In this document: in pieces, positions 1 through 8,367 of the stretch
Layout: each line of letters starts with the position of its first letter
Position numbering within the stretch: position 1 is the stretch's first letter
Origin: an uncultured Erysipelotrichaceae bacterium
GTDB lineage: Bacteria; Bacillota_I; Bacilli_A; RFN20; CAG-826
Length of the DNA: 8,367 bases
NCBI GenBank assembly: GCA_902799855.1
Contig: CADCCA010000044.1
Location: 1 to 8,367 of the forward strand
Reading direction: 5' to 3'
Made by a program: the position numbers and the translations under genes
Notes under the pieces: generated by a model
What the model was told of the DNA's origin: nothing
Seen by the model: the letters and a program-made list of their open reading frames with translations, nothing else
Databases searched by the model: none

Positions 1-516
1 ACGATTGAAATGGCTAAAATTGAATTAGAAAAAGCCAAACAAGAAAGCGAATATTTAGAATATCTTTCTTCCGCTTCTAAATATATGAACGATGATGAGT
101 TATTAGCGTTAAATCAAGAACTCCTTCCAAAGCAAAATCAAAAGAAAAAAGTAATACCGATTAAGTGTGGGACTGTTATTTTGGGTAACACAAAAATCCT
201 TTATGGAAAGAATGCTTCTTCTAATAATGAATTAACTTTTAAAGTCGCTAATAAAGATGATTACTATCTCCATATTAAAGACTATCATGGAGCGCATGTT
301 ATTATTAAAAATAATAAACCCACTAATGAAGAGAAATTATTAGCGGCAGAAATATGCTTAATTCTTTCCAATAAGACTGCTGGCGAAGTGATGATCGCGT
401 CAATGAAAGATGTGAAAAAAGGCCAAGCTTTAGGCGAGGCCAATTTACTAAACTATTCCACTATTCTTTTAAATGAAGTTAGGGAAAGTACACTCGAATT
501 ATTGAAAAACAAATAA
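1..516 (+). CDS. rqcH: RqcH / NFACT family ribosome quality-control protein, C-terminal part (5' end outside window)
   Basis: The reading frame is open to the left edge (codons Thr-Ile-Glu precede the first ATG at 10), so that ATG is an internal methionine and the gene is cut by the window. The visible part begins with a charged helical stretch of about 40 residues typical of the NFACT coiled-coil domain. The NFACT-R domain follows from about residue 50, with the recognisable pattern D-D-Y-Y-L-H-I-K-D-Y-H-G-A-H-V (family form: D-I-W-L-H-x-K-D-x-x-G-S-H-V) and the later V-K-K-x-x-G-x-A segment. Family members (Rqc2/RqcH, formerly called fibronectin-binding protein FbpA) bind peptidyl-tRNA on obstructed 50S subunits and direct C-terminal alanine tailing of stalled chains in the cytoplasm. 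The catalytically important NFACT-N domain lies outside the window. The stop TAA (514-516) abuts the convergent trmL stop with no intergenic base. Confidence 0.85.
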   Translation, partial: TIEMAKIELEKAKQESEYLEYLSSASKYMNDDELLALNQELLPKQNQKKKVIPIKCGTVILGNTKILYGKNASSNNELTFKVANKDDYYLHIKDYHGAHVIIKNNKPTNEEKLLAAEICLILSNKTAGEVMIASMKDVKKGQALGEANLLNYSTILLNEVRESTLELLKNK

Positions 517-1029
517 CTAATCTTTAAATAAGAAATCTGGTCCTTTAATCGCTTCTTCGGTAGCGAGATTTGGGAAGCCTTGTTGTCTTAAAACTTCATA
601 TGAGACAAGTGCGACACAATTGGACAAATTGAGACTTCTTGCTTCTGGCACCATTGGTATACGCATTAATCTATCTGGGTGTTCTTTTAATATTTCATGC
701 GGAATTCCTGTAGATTCTCTTCCAAACATTAAATACACGTCTCCGATATTTTTACTTAAATCATAAGTGCTATAGACCTTATTAGCGTATCTAGTAACGT
801 AATAGATATCCGCATCTTTATTTTGTCTCACGAAGTCTTCATATTCTGGATAAAACTTCATTTTTAAATCGTCTATATAATCCATACCCACTCTTTTGAG
901 ATCTTTATTATCTACGGAAAAAGTAATTGGTCCGATGATATGAAGCATCGCATGAATAGCGACACAAGTTCTCATGATGTTACCAGTATTTTGTGGTTTT
1001 TCAGGACGATATAAAACGATATGAATCAT
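517..1029 (-). CDS. trmL: tRNA (cytidine(34)-2'-O)-methyltransferase TrmL (SPOUT family)
   Basis: This 170-residue protein is a SPOUT (trefoil-knot) RNA 2'-O-methyltransferase of the TrmL/CspR/YibK type, close to the usual 155-170 residues. It shows the three family motifs: N-T-G-N-I-M-R-T at residues 14-21, F-G-R-E-S-T-G-I-P at 102-110, and the I-P-M-V-P-E-A-R-S-L-N-L-S-N segment at 124-137 that forms the S-adenosylmethionine-binding knot. Known members act as dimers in the cytoplasm and methylate the wobble ribose of tRNA-Leu isoacceptors. It lacks the extra N-terminal RNA-binding domain of TrmH/RlmB enzymes, which favours TrmL. The start codon overlaps the ppa stop by one base (TAATG), and AGAGG (1036-1040) lies 6 nt upstream, so it is the last gene of the atp transcript. 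The downstream end meets rqcH tail to tail. Confidence 0.92.
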   Translation of the reverse strand: MIHIVLYRPEKPQNTGNIMRTCVAIHAMLHIIGPITFSVDNKDLKRVGMDYIDDLKMKFYPEYEDFVRQNKDADIYYVTRYANKVYSTYDLSKNIGDVYLMFGRESTGIPHEILKEHPDRLMRIPMVPEARSLNLSNCVALVSYEVLRQQGFPNLATEEAIKGPDFLFKD

Positions 1030-1592
1030 TAATAGCCTCTGGCTTTTCTTTCAGCTGTGACTTTTGGTTCAATTTGTGAGTGATAATTCTTTAAGCATTC
1101 AGCGATGATGCGTTCGGCATCTTCGTGGCCTAAAACCACATCAACAGATGTATCTTTTCCTTCAAGGGATTTATAGACTTGGAAGAAATGTCTAATTTCA
1201 TCTTTGATGTGAGGTGGAACTTCACTAATGTCTTTATAACCGTTATAGAATGGATCGTTTACCGCTACTGCGATAATCTTTTCATCGTTAAGACCGTTAT
1301 CAGTCATGATGAGTACACCAATTGGAACGCATTCAACAAAACTCATTGGAATAATGGATTCTGAACAAAGCACTAAAACATCTAATGGGTCATAGTCATC
1401 CGCGAATGTTCTAGGAATAAAACCATAGTTTTGTGGATAGTGAGTGCTTGTAAAAAGAACGCGGTCTAAAAGAAGATGACCTGTTTCTTTATCAAGTTCA
1501 TATTTGTTTTTGCTGCCTTTAGAGATTTCTATCATTGCGAGAAATCTTTGTGGAGTCACACGACTCGCTTTTACGTCATGCCATGAATGCAT
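1029..1592 (-). CDS. ppa: Family I soluble inorganic pyrophosphatase
   Basis: This 187-residue cytoplasmic enzyme hydrolyses pyrophosphate to two phosphates, pulling biosynthetic reactions forward. The family signature D-Y-D-P-L-D is at residues 66-71. By comparison with the E. coli enzyme the metal-binding aspartates are D66, D68, D71, D98 and D103, and other active-site residues are K30, E32, R44, Y56, Y140 and K141. All are present, so it should be active. The N-terminal M-H-S-W-H-D segment before the core is typical of Firmicutes/Bacteroidetes-type family I enzymes and supports this start. A perfect AGGAGG (1600-1605) sits 7 nt upstream and overlaps the atpC stop codon, so ppa is physically and translationally part of the ATP synthase operon, an uncommon position for this housekeeping gene. 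It is a family I enzyme, not the Mn-dependent family II type (DHH) of Bacillus subtilis. Confidence 0.95.
   Translation of the reverse strand: MHSWHDVKASRVTPQRFLAMIEISKGSKNKYELDKETGHLLLDRVLFTSTHYPQNYGFIPRTFADDYDPLDVLVLCSESIIPMSFVECVPIGVLIMTDNGLNDEKIIAVAVNDPFYNGYKDISEVPPHIKDEIRHFFQVYKSLEGKDTSVDVVLGHEDAERIIAECLKNYHSQIEPKVTAERKARGY
1036..1040 (-). promoter_or_regulatory. Ribosome binding site of trmL
   Basis: AGAGG lies 6 nt upstream of the trmL ATG, inside the last codons of ppa. Together with the TAATG stop/start overlap it fixes the trmL start and suggests coupled translation from ppa. Confidence 0.6.
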
Positions 1593-1599
1593 AGGTTGT

Positions 1600-1603
1600 C
1601 CTC

Positions 1604-1606
<3 letters not shown>
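1600..1606 (-). promoter_or_regulatory. ppa ribosome binding site fused to the atpC stop codon
   Basis: The minus strand reads TAGGAGG: the TAG stop of atpC (1604-1606) forms the first bases of the AGGAGG Shine-Dalgarno (1600-1605) of ppa, followed by 7 nt and ATG. A ribosome terminating on atpC would sit on the ppa initiation site. Confidence 0.8.
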
Positions 1607-4253
<2,647 letters not shown>

Positions 4254-4255
4254 AA

Positions 4256-5764
4256 TTAACTATTTAAACTTTCAAAAAACTCCTGATTTTCTTTTCTAAG
4301 GATGTTTTCATCTTCACTAGAGATTTCTTTATTTCTGTTGATGTTATCTAAAACATCTTGATGGGTGGCTTTGAATACTTCATAAGCTCGATCTAAAGTT
4401 GGTCTAACTTCTTCTTTCTTTAAATCATCTAAGAAGTTGTTTTTTGCCACATACAAATCAAAGATTTGTTTGTCTAATTGATAGACGTTATATTGGTTTT
4501 GTTTTAAAACACTCATAAGCGCTTCACCATGCTTTAAGATTGCTAAAGTTGAAGCGTCTAAATCACTACCGAATTGACTGAATGATTTCATTTCTAAATA
4601 TGAAGCGAGTTCAATCTTCAAACTACGGGCGACTTGTTTAGTGGCTTTAAATTGAGCGTCACCACCAACACGGGATACGGAAAGACCACTATCAATGGCA
4701 GGACGTTGACCAGCATTGAATAAGTCGGCTTGTAAGAAGATTTGTCCATCAGTAATAGAGATGACATTAGTTGGAATATAAGCACTGATATCGCCAGATT
4801 GTGTTTCAACAATTGGTAATGCCGTGATGGAACCGCCACCAAATTCTGGGGCTAATTTACACGCTCTTTCCAAGAGTCTGCTGTGGAGGTAGAAAACATC
4901 ACCTGGATAGGCTTCTCTACCTGGTGCTCTCTTTAACAAGAGAGAAAGAGCGCGGTAACTAACAGCGTGTTTGCTTAAATCGTCATAAACGATTAAGACA
5001 TCTTTGCCTTGATACATGAATTCTTCAGCCATCGCACATCCGGAATATGGAGCGATGTAAAGAAGTGGCGCTGGTTCACTCGCACTAGCGCTGACAACGA
5101 TTGTATAATCCATCGCTTTAAGTCTTTTTAATTTATCGACGATTTGAGCGACTGTACTATTCTTTTGACCAATAGCAACATATATACAAATAACGTTTTT
5201 GTCTTTTTGATTGAGAATTGTATCAATGGCAATGGCGGTTTTACCGGTTTGACGGTCACCGATAATTAATTCTCTTTGTCCGCGACCAATCGGAGTAATA
5301 GCATCAATCATTGTGATGCCTGTTTCTAAAGGAGTATCAACGCTTTTTCTTTTAATAACACCAGGGGCAATAACTTCAATTGGGCGGGTACGTGTAGTCT
5401 TTATCTCGCCTTGACCATCAATTGGTTGGCCTAAAGAATTAACGACTCTACCAAGAAGAGCTTCGCCAACTGGAACTTCCATAACTTGTTTGGTGCGTTT
5501 AACGATATCGCCTTCTTTGACCAACTGGTCATTGCCAAGAAGAACGACACCCACACTATCACTTTCAAGATTCATGACCATGCCATAAACTTGATTTGGG
5601 AAGAGTAAAAGTTCACCAAGCATGGCTTTTTCTAAGCCATAGACATTAGCGATACCATCACCGACAGAAATGACGGTTCCAACATCGTTACTATCTACCT
5701 TGTGGCGGTAACTTTTGATTTGTTCTTTAATAAGAGCACTGATTTCACTAGCGTTGATTTTCAT
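4256..5764 (-). CDS. atpA: ATP synthase F1 alpha subunit (regulatory, non-catalytic sites)
   Basis: This 502-residue alpha subunit alternates with beta in the F1 hexamer. Landmarks are the P-loop G-D-R-Q-T-G-K-T at residues 169-176, A-I-G-Q-K at 197-201, the [10 protein letters not shown] segment at 240-249, Y-D-D-L-S-K-H-A at 260-267, [12 protein letters not shown] at 279-290, and the arginine finger R365 in S-V-S-R-V-G-G that completes the beta catalytic site. Length and motifs are standard. The ATG lies 3 nt after the atpH stop. AAGGAG (5774-5779) is 9 nt upstream, within the final atpH codons, and part of it lies in a 14-base perfect palindrome that could form a hairpin over the site. The stop TAA is 2 nt before the atpG start. 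Confidence 0.98.
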   Translation of the reverse strand: MKINASEISALIKEQIKSYRHKVDSNDVGTVISVGDGIANVYGLEKAMLGELLLFPNQVYGMVMNLESDSVGVVLLGNDQLVKEGDIVKRTKQVMEVPVGEALLGRVVNSLGQPIDGQGEIKTTRTRPIEVIAPGVIKRKSVDTPLETGITMIDAITPIGRGQRELIIGDRQTGKTAIAIDTILNQKDKNVICIYVAIGQKNSTVAQIVDKLKRLKAMDYTIVVSASASEPAPLLYIAPYSGCAMAEEFMYQGKDVLIVYDDLSKHAVSYRALSLLLKRAPGREAYPGDVFYLHSRLLERACKLAPEFGGGSITALPIVETQSGDISAYIPTNVISITDGQIFLQADLFNAGQRPAIDSGLSVSRVGGDAQFKATKQVARSLKIELASYLEMKSFSQFGSDLDASTLAILKHGEALMSVLKQNQYNVYQLDKQIFDLYVAKNNFLDDLKKEEVRPTLDRAYEVFKATHQDVLDNINRNKEISSEDENILRKENQEFFESLNS

Positions 5765-5767
5765 ACT

Positions 5768-6304
5768 CTAAAACTCCTTTCTAGAAAGGTCGACTTGCAT
5801 TTTTTCTAATTTGTTTTTGATTGAACCATCATATACATGGCTATTAATGACCACTTTGACTCCACCAATTAAAGATGGATCAATACGAACGATTAAATCG
5901 ACATCATGATGTTCAATTTCACTAATTTTTTGTTTGATTTTTTGAAGCGTTTTTTCTTCAAGCGGGAAAGCGGTATAAAGTAGCCCTTCCACGATATCTC
6001 TATTTTCATTACATAAAGTATTGAAAGCTTGTAAGATATCTTCTAAATCATTAACGCGGTTATGTCCGACGATAATCTTAATAAAATTAACAATATCCTC
6101 GGAAAAATTAACTAAGATTTCTGAGACTTTTTCTTTTCTCTCTTCAATTGTTAAAAAGCGAGAATCCAAGAGCAATAAGAAATCTGGATTATCTTTGATA
6201 ATCTTCATTAATTCTTTCACTTCTTTTTGATAGTCACTGACTTTATTTTCATCAATGGCTAATGAGAGAAGCGCACTAGCGTAATTTTGGGCTATTTCTT
6301 TCAT
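5768..6304 (-). CDS. atpH: ATP synthase delta subunit (OSCP)
   Basis: Delta links the top of the alpha3-beta3 head to the peripheral stalk b subunits. The 178-residue length is typical. The N-terminal helix A-Q-N-Y-A-S-A-L-L-S-L-A matches the family R-Y-A-x-A-L-F-x-L-A pattern, and the C-terminal half contains D-P-S-L-I-G-G-V-K-V-V-I, the conserved beta-strand segment of this family, followed by the terminal amphipathic helix. The ATG is 3 nt after the atpF stop (TAGTTTATG). No Shine-Dalgarno is visible within about 20 nt, so translation is probably coupled to atpF. The subunit is needed in one copy per complex, consistent with weak independent initiation. Confidence 0.93.
   Translation of the reverse strand: MKEIAQNYASALLSLAIDENKVSDYQKEVKELMKIIKDNPDFLLLLDSRFLTIEERKEKVSEILVNFSEDIVNFIKIIVGHNRVNDLEDILQAFNTLCNENRDIVEGLLYTAFPLEEKTLQKIKQKISEIEHHDVDLIVRIDPSLIGGVKVVINSHVYDGSIKNKLEKMQVDLSRKEF
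5774..5779 (-). promoter_or_regulatory. Ribosome binding site of atpA
   Basis: AAGGAG with 9 nt spacing to the atpA ATG, inside the codons for the last residues of AtpH. Its 5' AAGG is one arm of the palindrome at 5776-5789. Confidence 0.7.
5776..5789 (-). repeat. 14-bp perfect palindrome overlapping the atpA ribosome binding site
   Basis: CCTTTCTAGAAAGG is its own reverse complement and lies in the last codons of atpH (residues L-S-R-K). In RNA it could fold as a 5-bp stem (CCUUU/AAAGG) with a CUAG loop, pairing the AAGG part of the atpA Shine-Dalgarno. A ribosome translating to the atpH stop would open it. The palindrome is seen directly; the regulatory role is inferred. Confidence 0.5.
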
Positions 6305-6307
6305 AAA

Positions 6308-6838
6308 CTAATTTAATTGATCAATAAAATCCTCAGCGATTTTAGCGTTATCTTTTTGGCTAACTTCGCGTTTTAAAATTTCTTCAGAAGCACTTAAGGC
6401 GACATTCACCATTTCGCTTCTAATGTCTTGGATGGCATCAACTTTTGCCTGTTCAATGTCTTTTTCTGCAGCTTTTTTAAGCTCGATAACTTCTTGCTTA
6501 GCCTCATCTATCATGGCATCATATCTTTCTTGGCCTTGGCTTTCAGCGTTTTTAATAATTTCGCTAGCCTTGACTTTACTTGATGCGACGAGTTCTTTGG
6601 CTTCGCTAACACTACTAGCGGCGAGAATGTTCTTTTCTTCCGCTTGTTTGATTTCTTCTTCAATGTGGTCAGCACGCTTTTTTAAGATTTTCTTCACTGG
6701 TTTATAGGCGAGGAAGAAAACCACGAGCAAGAGGACTAAGAAGGAAAGAAATTGCACGACAAAAGAGATCCAATTAGGAATTAATTTTTCGCCAATTGAA
6801 CTAATTGTTTCACCGATGCTTTCAGCATATAGTGGCAT
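6308..6838 (-). CDS. atpF: ATP synthase Fo b subunit (peripheral stalk)
   Basis: This 176-residue subunit has one membrane helix at roughly residues 22-45 (I-S-F-V-V-Q-F-L-S-F-L-V-L-L-L-V-V-F-F-L-A), then the conserved Y-K-P-V-K-K-I-L-K-K-R-A-D-H-I-E-E-E-I junction, and a long charged coiled coil to about residue 160. It forms the dimeric stator connecting subunit a to delta. About 20 mostly polar residues precede the membrane helix. There is no lipobox cysteine, so it is not the lipoprotein form of b reported in Mycoplasma. The start is fixed by AGGAGG 8 nt upstream, which includes the atpE stop codon. The stop lies 3 nt before atpH. Confidence 0.94.
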   Translation of the reverse strand: MPLYAESIGETISSIGEKLIPNWISFVVQFLSFLVLLLVVFFLAYKPVKKILKKRADHIEEEIKQAEEKNILAASSVSEAKELVASSKVKASEIIKNAESQGQERYDAMIDEAKQEVIELKKAAEKDIEQAKVDAIQDIRSEMVNVALSASEEILKREVSQKDNAKIAEDFIDQLN

Positions 6839-6846
6839 AATTCTTT

Positions 6847-6853
6847 CCTCCTA
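6847..6853 (-). promoter_or_regulatory. atpF ribosome binding site fused to the atpE stop codon
   Basis: The minus strand reads TAGGAGG. The TAG stop of atpE (6851-6853) provides the start of AGGAGG (6847-6852), 8 nt before the atpF ATG. The arrangement is identical to that at the atpC/ppa junction. Confidence 0.8.
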
Positions 6854-7081
6854 TTTTCCAATAACAAACAAAATCAAGATTGAGATGAGCAATGAGTAAA
6901 TCGCGGTTGTTTCAACAAGCGCACACGCGAGAATCATTGTGGTTCTAAGTTTGCCATACATCTCTGGGTTACGTGACATACCATCTAATGCATGTGAGCA
7001 GACGAATCCTTCACCTAACGCACTTGGCATAACACCTAAAATGGCGATGGCAGCGGCTAAAATGTTTAATGAACCTGTCAT
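6851..7081 (-). CDS. atpE: ATP synthase Fo c subunit (rotor ring), probable Na+-binding type
   Basis: This 76-residue hairpin of two membrane helices is joined by the polar loop R-N-P-E (residues 37-40; family R-Q-P). The ion-binding glutamate is E57 in V-E-T-T-A-I-Y. Aligned from the loop, E24 occupies the position of Gln32 of the Ilyobacter tartaricus Na+-binding subunit, and T58, T59 and Y62 match its Ser66, Thr67 and Tyr70. Two facing carboxylates together with these hydroxyl residues match the two-carboxylate Na+ motif described for Fusobacterium nucleatum, so Na+ coupling is likely (inference). The helix-1 glycine motif GxGxGxGxG is degenerate: V17, P19, A21, G23, G25. The start overlaps the atpB stop as ATGA (7078-7081) and is preceded by the strongest ribosome binding site in the window. 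Confidence 0.95.
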   Translation of the reverse strand: MTGSLNILAAAIAILGVMPSALGEGFVCSHALDGMSRNPEMYGKLRTTMILACALVETTAIYSLLISILILFVIGK

Positions 7082-7827
7082 GAAGATTTCCTCCTTTCTG
7101 TACCTAAATTACTAATCATATATTCCTCTGGGATTTCTTGACCGATAAAGATGGCAGTCAAAGAAATAAAGACAATGGTCTGGATTAAGCCAGAGAATAA
7201 ATCAAAATAAGCATGTAAAATGGCGAGTGGGATTGGGGCGAGGAATACTTGATTCCAATCGCTTTGAATAAAACTAAATAACGAAGCGGAAAGGTCTCTT
7301 AAAGAGAATTCCACGATGGTTAATAAGGCCCAACCCGCGATGGCGTTACCAAATAAACGAAGGGTTAAGGATAGTAACGGCGCCCACATGGATAACAAGT
7401 TAACTGGTAAGAAAACTGGTAATGGGTCGACGTAGCGCTTAAAATAACCCCACTTCGTGTATCTAGCGGACACCAAGTGAATTAATAAGAATGTGGTAAG
7501 ACCTAAGGATAAAGGCACCGCCATATAGGTGACTGGGGAAGGTAATCCAGTTAAACCAAAGATAAAGGCGAGGAACAAATAGGCAGCGACACCCATAATG
7601 AATCCCCCAAAGTTTGGTAAGGCTGAACCGGTTAAGTCTTTAGTAAAGTTATCAAAATAATTAACGCCGATTTCAGCGAGCAAAAGGATGCCTTTTGGCT
7701 TTTTTAAAGGATTAGCAAAATGCGCTTTAATAGCGATCACAATTGATAAGATAACAATGATAAGCATGCACAAAAGTGAAGATATAACTTCACCTGGTAT
7801 GTCTAAATCAAAGAAGTGATCAAACAT
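7078..7827 (-). CDS. atpB: ATP synthase Fo a subunit (ion channel stator)
   Basis: This 249-residue integral membrane protein provides the two half-channels through which ions reach the c ring. The essential arginine is R157 in S-L-T-L-R-L-F-G-N-A-I-A-G. The final long helix Y-F-D-L-F-S-G-L-I-Q-T-I-V-F-I-S-L-T-A-I-F-I (207-228) matches the family pattern. Hydrophobic segments are visible at about 14-34, 74-93, 101-120, 138-153, 158-173 and 193-228. It starts with an overlap of 8 bases with the atpI-like gene and has AAAGGAG 6 nt upstream of its ATG. It ends in TGA overlapping the atpE start. The N-terminus is short and soluble only for a few residues, as in Firmicutes. Confidence 0.96.
   Translation of the reverse strand: MFDHFFDLDIPGEVISSLLCMLIIVILSIVIAIKAHFANPLKKPKGILLLAEIGVNYFDNFTKDLTGSALPNFGGFIMGVAAYLFLAFIFGLTGLPSPVTYMAVPLSLGLTTFLLIHLVSARYTKWGYFKRYVDPLPVFLPVNLLSMWAPLLSLTLRLFGNAIAGWALLTIVEFSLRDLSASLFSFIQSDWNQVFLAPIPLAILHAYFDLFSGLIQTIVFISLTAIFIGQEIPEEYMISNLGTERRKSS
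7090..7099 (-). promoter_or_regulatory. Exceptionally strong ribosome binding site of atpE
   Basis: AGAAAGGAGG gives ten bases complementary to the conserved 3' end of 16S rRNA, with 8 nt spacing to the atpE ATG. It lies in the final codons of atpB. This is the longest match in the window and fits the need for about ten or more c subunits per complex. Confidence 0.8.
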
Positions 7828-8209
7828 TGCTTTCTCCTTTCCTTATATAAAATATCATCGCGATTAATGAAATCACGAAATAACTAATGATCATGAAAAT
7901 CGGTGAGATTATGACAACTTCAAAAGCGTAGGCTAGAACAGCAAAGACAATCGCCAAAGAAGTAATGAGTATTAGTCTCATGAAGAGAATGAAGATTTCT
8001 AATTTAGTGTGTTGCTTGTTGGTTTTCTTTGTGAAGAAAAGAGCTAGCCAGGCTAAGAGAACTATTCCCCCACCTAGAAGAACGGCGAGTGGAATGTCGT
8101 AACGATGAAACCAAAATAGAAAGGCCGTCCCACAAAAACCAAGAATGGTTAACAAAGTGGAAACAATTAATGCTTTAGCCTCGTTATTTTGGTTCCATAG
8201 TTTTTTCAT
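7820..8209 (-). CDS. atpI: AtpI-like four-helix membrane protein (ATP synthase subunit I)
   Basis: This 129-residue protein has four predicted membrane helices at about 13-34, 40-60, 70-94 and 98-122, joined by a basic loop K-K-T-N-K-Q at 61-66. Length, topology and position directly before atpB match AtpI/UncI, a poorly conserved factor thought to help assemble the c ring and, in Bacillus, linked to Mg2+ supply. No sequence motif proves this, so the name rests mainly on context. The ATG lies 2 nt after the stop of the preceding gene (TAACAATG) with no visible Shine-Dalgarno. The end overlaps atpB by 8 bases, tying it to the operon. Confidence 0.7.
   Translation of the reverse strand: MKKLWNQNNEAKALIVSTLLTILGFCGTAFLFWFHRYDIPLAVLLGGGIVLLAWLALFFTKKTNKQHTKLEIFILFMRLILITSLAIVFAVLAYAFEVVIISPIFMIISYFVISLIAMIFYIRKGESNV
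7834..7840 (-). promoter_or_regulatory. Ribosome binding site of atpB
   Basis: AAAGGAG with 6 nt spacing to the atpB ATG, inside the last codons of the upstream atpI-like gene. It supports the start that creates the 8-base overlap. Confidence 0.7.
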
Positions 8210-8211
8210 TG

Positions 8212-8367
8212 TTATTTAACTTTAATGCGTTTGAAGTTAGTGACTGGGGCAATACCATCTTTATAGATGAGTTTGACTTCGCCTTGCACTAATGGACGTA
8301 AATAGTCTCTGAAACTATCGCTCATACGTGTAGCGTCAATGATCATTTCTGGTTTGACATGAGAAAC
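8212..8367 (-). CDS. C-terminal 51 residues of an enzyme, possibly PPi-dependent phosphofructokinase (5' end outside window)
   Basis: Reading the minus strand from the right edge gives an uninterrupted frame of 51 residues ending in TAA at 8212-8214, only 2 nt before the atpI-like start. It contains ...M-S-D-S-F-R-D-Y-L-R-P-L-V-Q-G-E-V-K-L-I-Y-K-... and ends F-K-R-I-K-V-K. The F-x-x-Y-x-x-P-L-x-Q-G-E pattern followed by a short basic tail recalls the C-terminus of phosphofructokinases of the pyrophosphate-dependent (Pfp) group. This is recognised from memory on a short fragment, and another enzyme is possible. No catalytic motif is inside the window. The tight spacing suggests it is cotranscribed with the atp genes, so the operon begins further right. 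Confidence 0.5.
   Translation of the reverse strand, partial: VSHVKPEMIIDATRMSDSFRDYLRPLVQGEVKLIYKDGIAPVTNFKRIKVK

Noticed and set aside
10..12. ATG at position 10 as the start of a 168-residue protein
   Set aside because: The frame is open to the window edge and the sequence there is the middle of the NFACT coiled coil, with no ribosome binding site visible.
6423..6707. Plus-strand open frame opposite atpF with a serine/alanine-rich, membrane-like translation
   Set aside because: It is the antisense reading of the charged coiled coil of subunit b, which naturally gives such composition.
6308..6838. Lipoprotein form of subunit b, as reported in Mycoplasma
   Set aside because: No cysteine or lipobox is present before or within the N-terminal membrane segment.

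Overview
The window is an AT-rich stretch of bacterial chromosome that carries one compact F-type ATP synthase operon on the minus strand, meeting a single plus-strand gene end to end. All minus-strand genes overlap or are separated by at most 11-12 bases. TGA acts as a stop (atpI, atpB and atpD end with it) and tryptophan is TGG, so the genetic code is standard and not the Mycoplasma code. Base composition, AGGAGG-type ribosome binding sites, the RqcH gene and the Firmicutes-like pyrophosphatase suggest a low-GC Firmicute or early-branching Mollicute relative (Erysipelotrichia, RF39 or Acholeplasma-like). This placement is inferred from gene content, not from a database match.

Layout, left to right. 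Positions 1-516 (+) hold the C-terminal end of an RqcH/NFACT ribosome quality-control protein, open at the left edge. Its stop codon directly abuts the stop codon of trmL (517-1029, -), a tRNA wobble methyltransferase. Next come ppa (family I inorganic pyrophosphatase), then atpC, atpD, atpG, atpA, atpH, atpF, atpE and atpB, and an AtpI-like four-helix membrane protein. At the right edge (8212-8367, -) is the C-terminal 51 residues of another enzyme, tentatively a phosphofructokinase of the pyrophosphate-dependent type. Transcription runs right to left: [?pfp]-atpI-atpB-E-F-H-A-G-D-C-ppa-trmL. No gap is large enough for an internal promoter, so the main promoter must lie beyond the right edge.

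Function. The genes encode a complete F1Fo ATP synthase (a, b, c, delta, alpha, gamma, beta, epsilon) plus a putative assembly factor. The most informative part is subunit c. It has a second carboxylate (E24) facing the usual ion-binding glutamate (E57), in an E-T-T-x-x-Y context. This resembles the two-carboxylate Na+-binding motif described for Fusobacterium nucleatum and suggests a Na+-coupled rotor. Its helix-1 glycine motif is also degenerate. Epsilon keeps the residues that bind ATP in Bacillus PS3. Ribosome binding site strength largely follows subunit stoichiometry: strong for c, b, alpha and beta, and weak or absent for delta, gamma and epsilon. A soluble pyrophosphatase is translationally tied to the operon, and a possible PPi-dependent enzyme precedes it, hinting at a joint ATP/PPi energy module.

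There is no mobile element, CRISPR array, RNA gene or clearly new multi-gene system here. The interest lies in the rotor chemistry and in the layout of translation signals.
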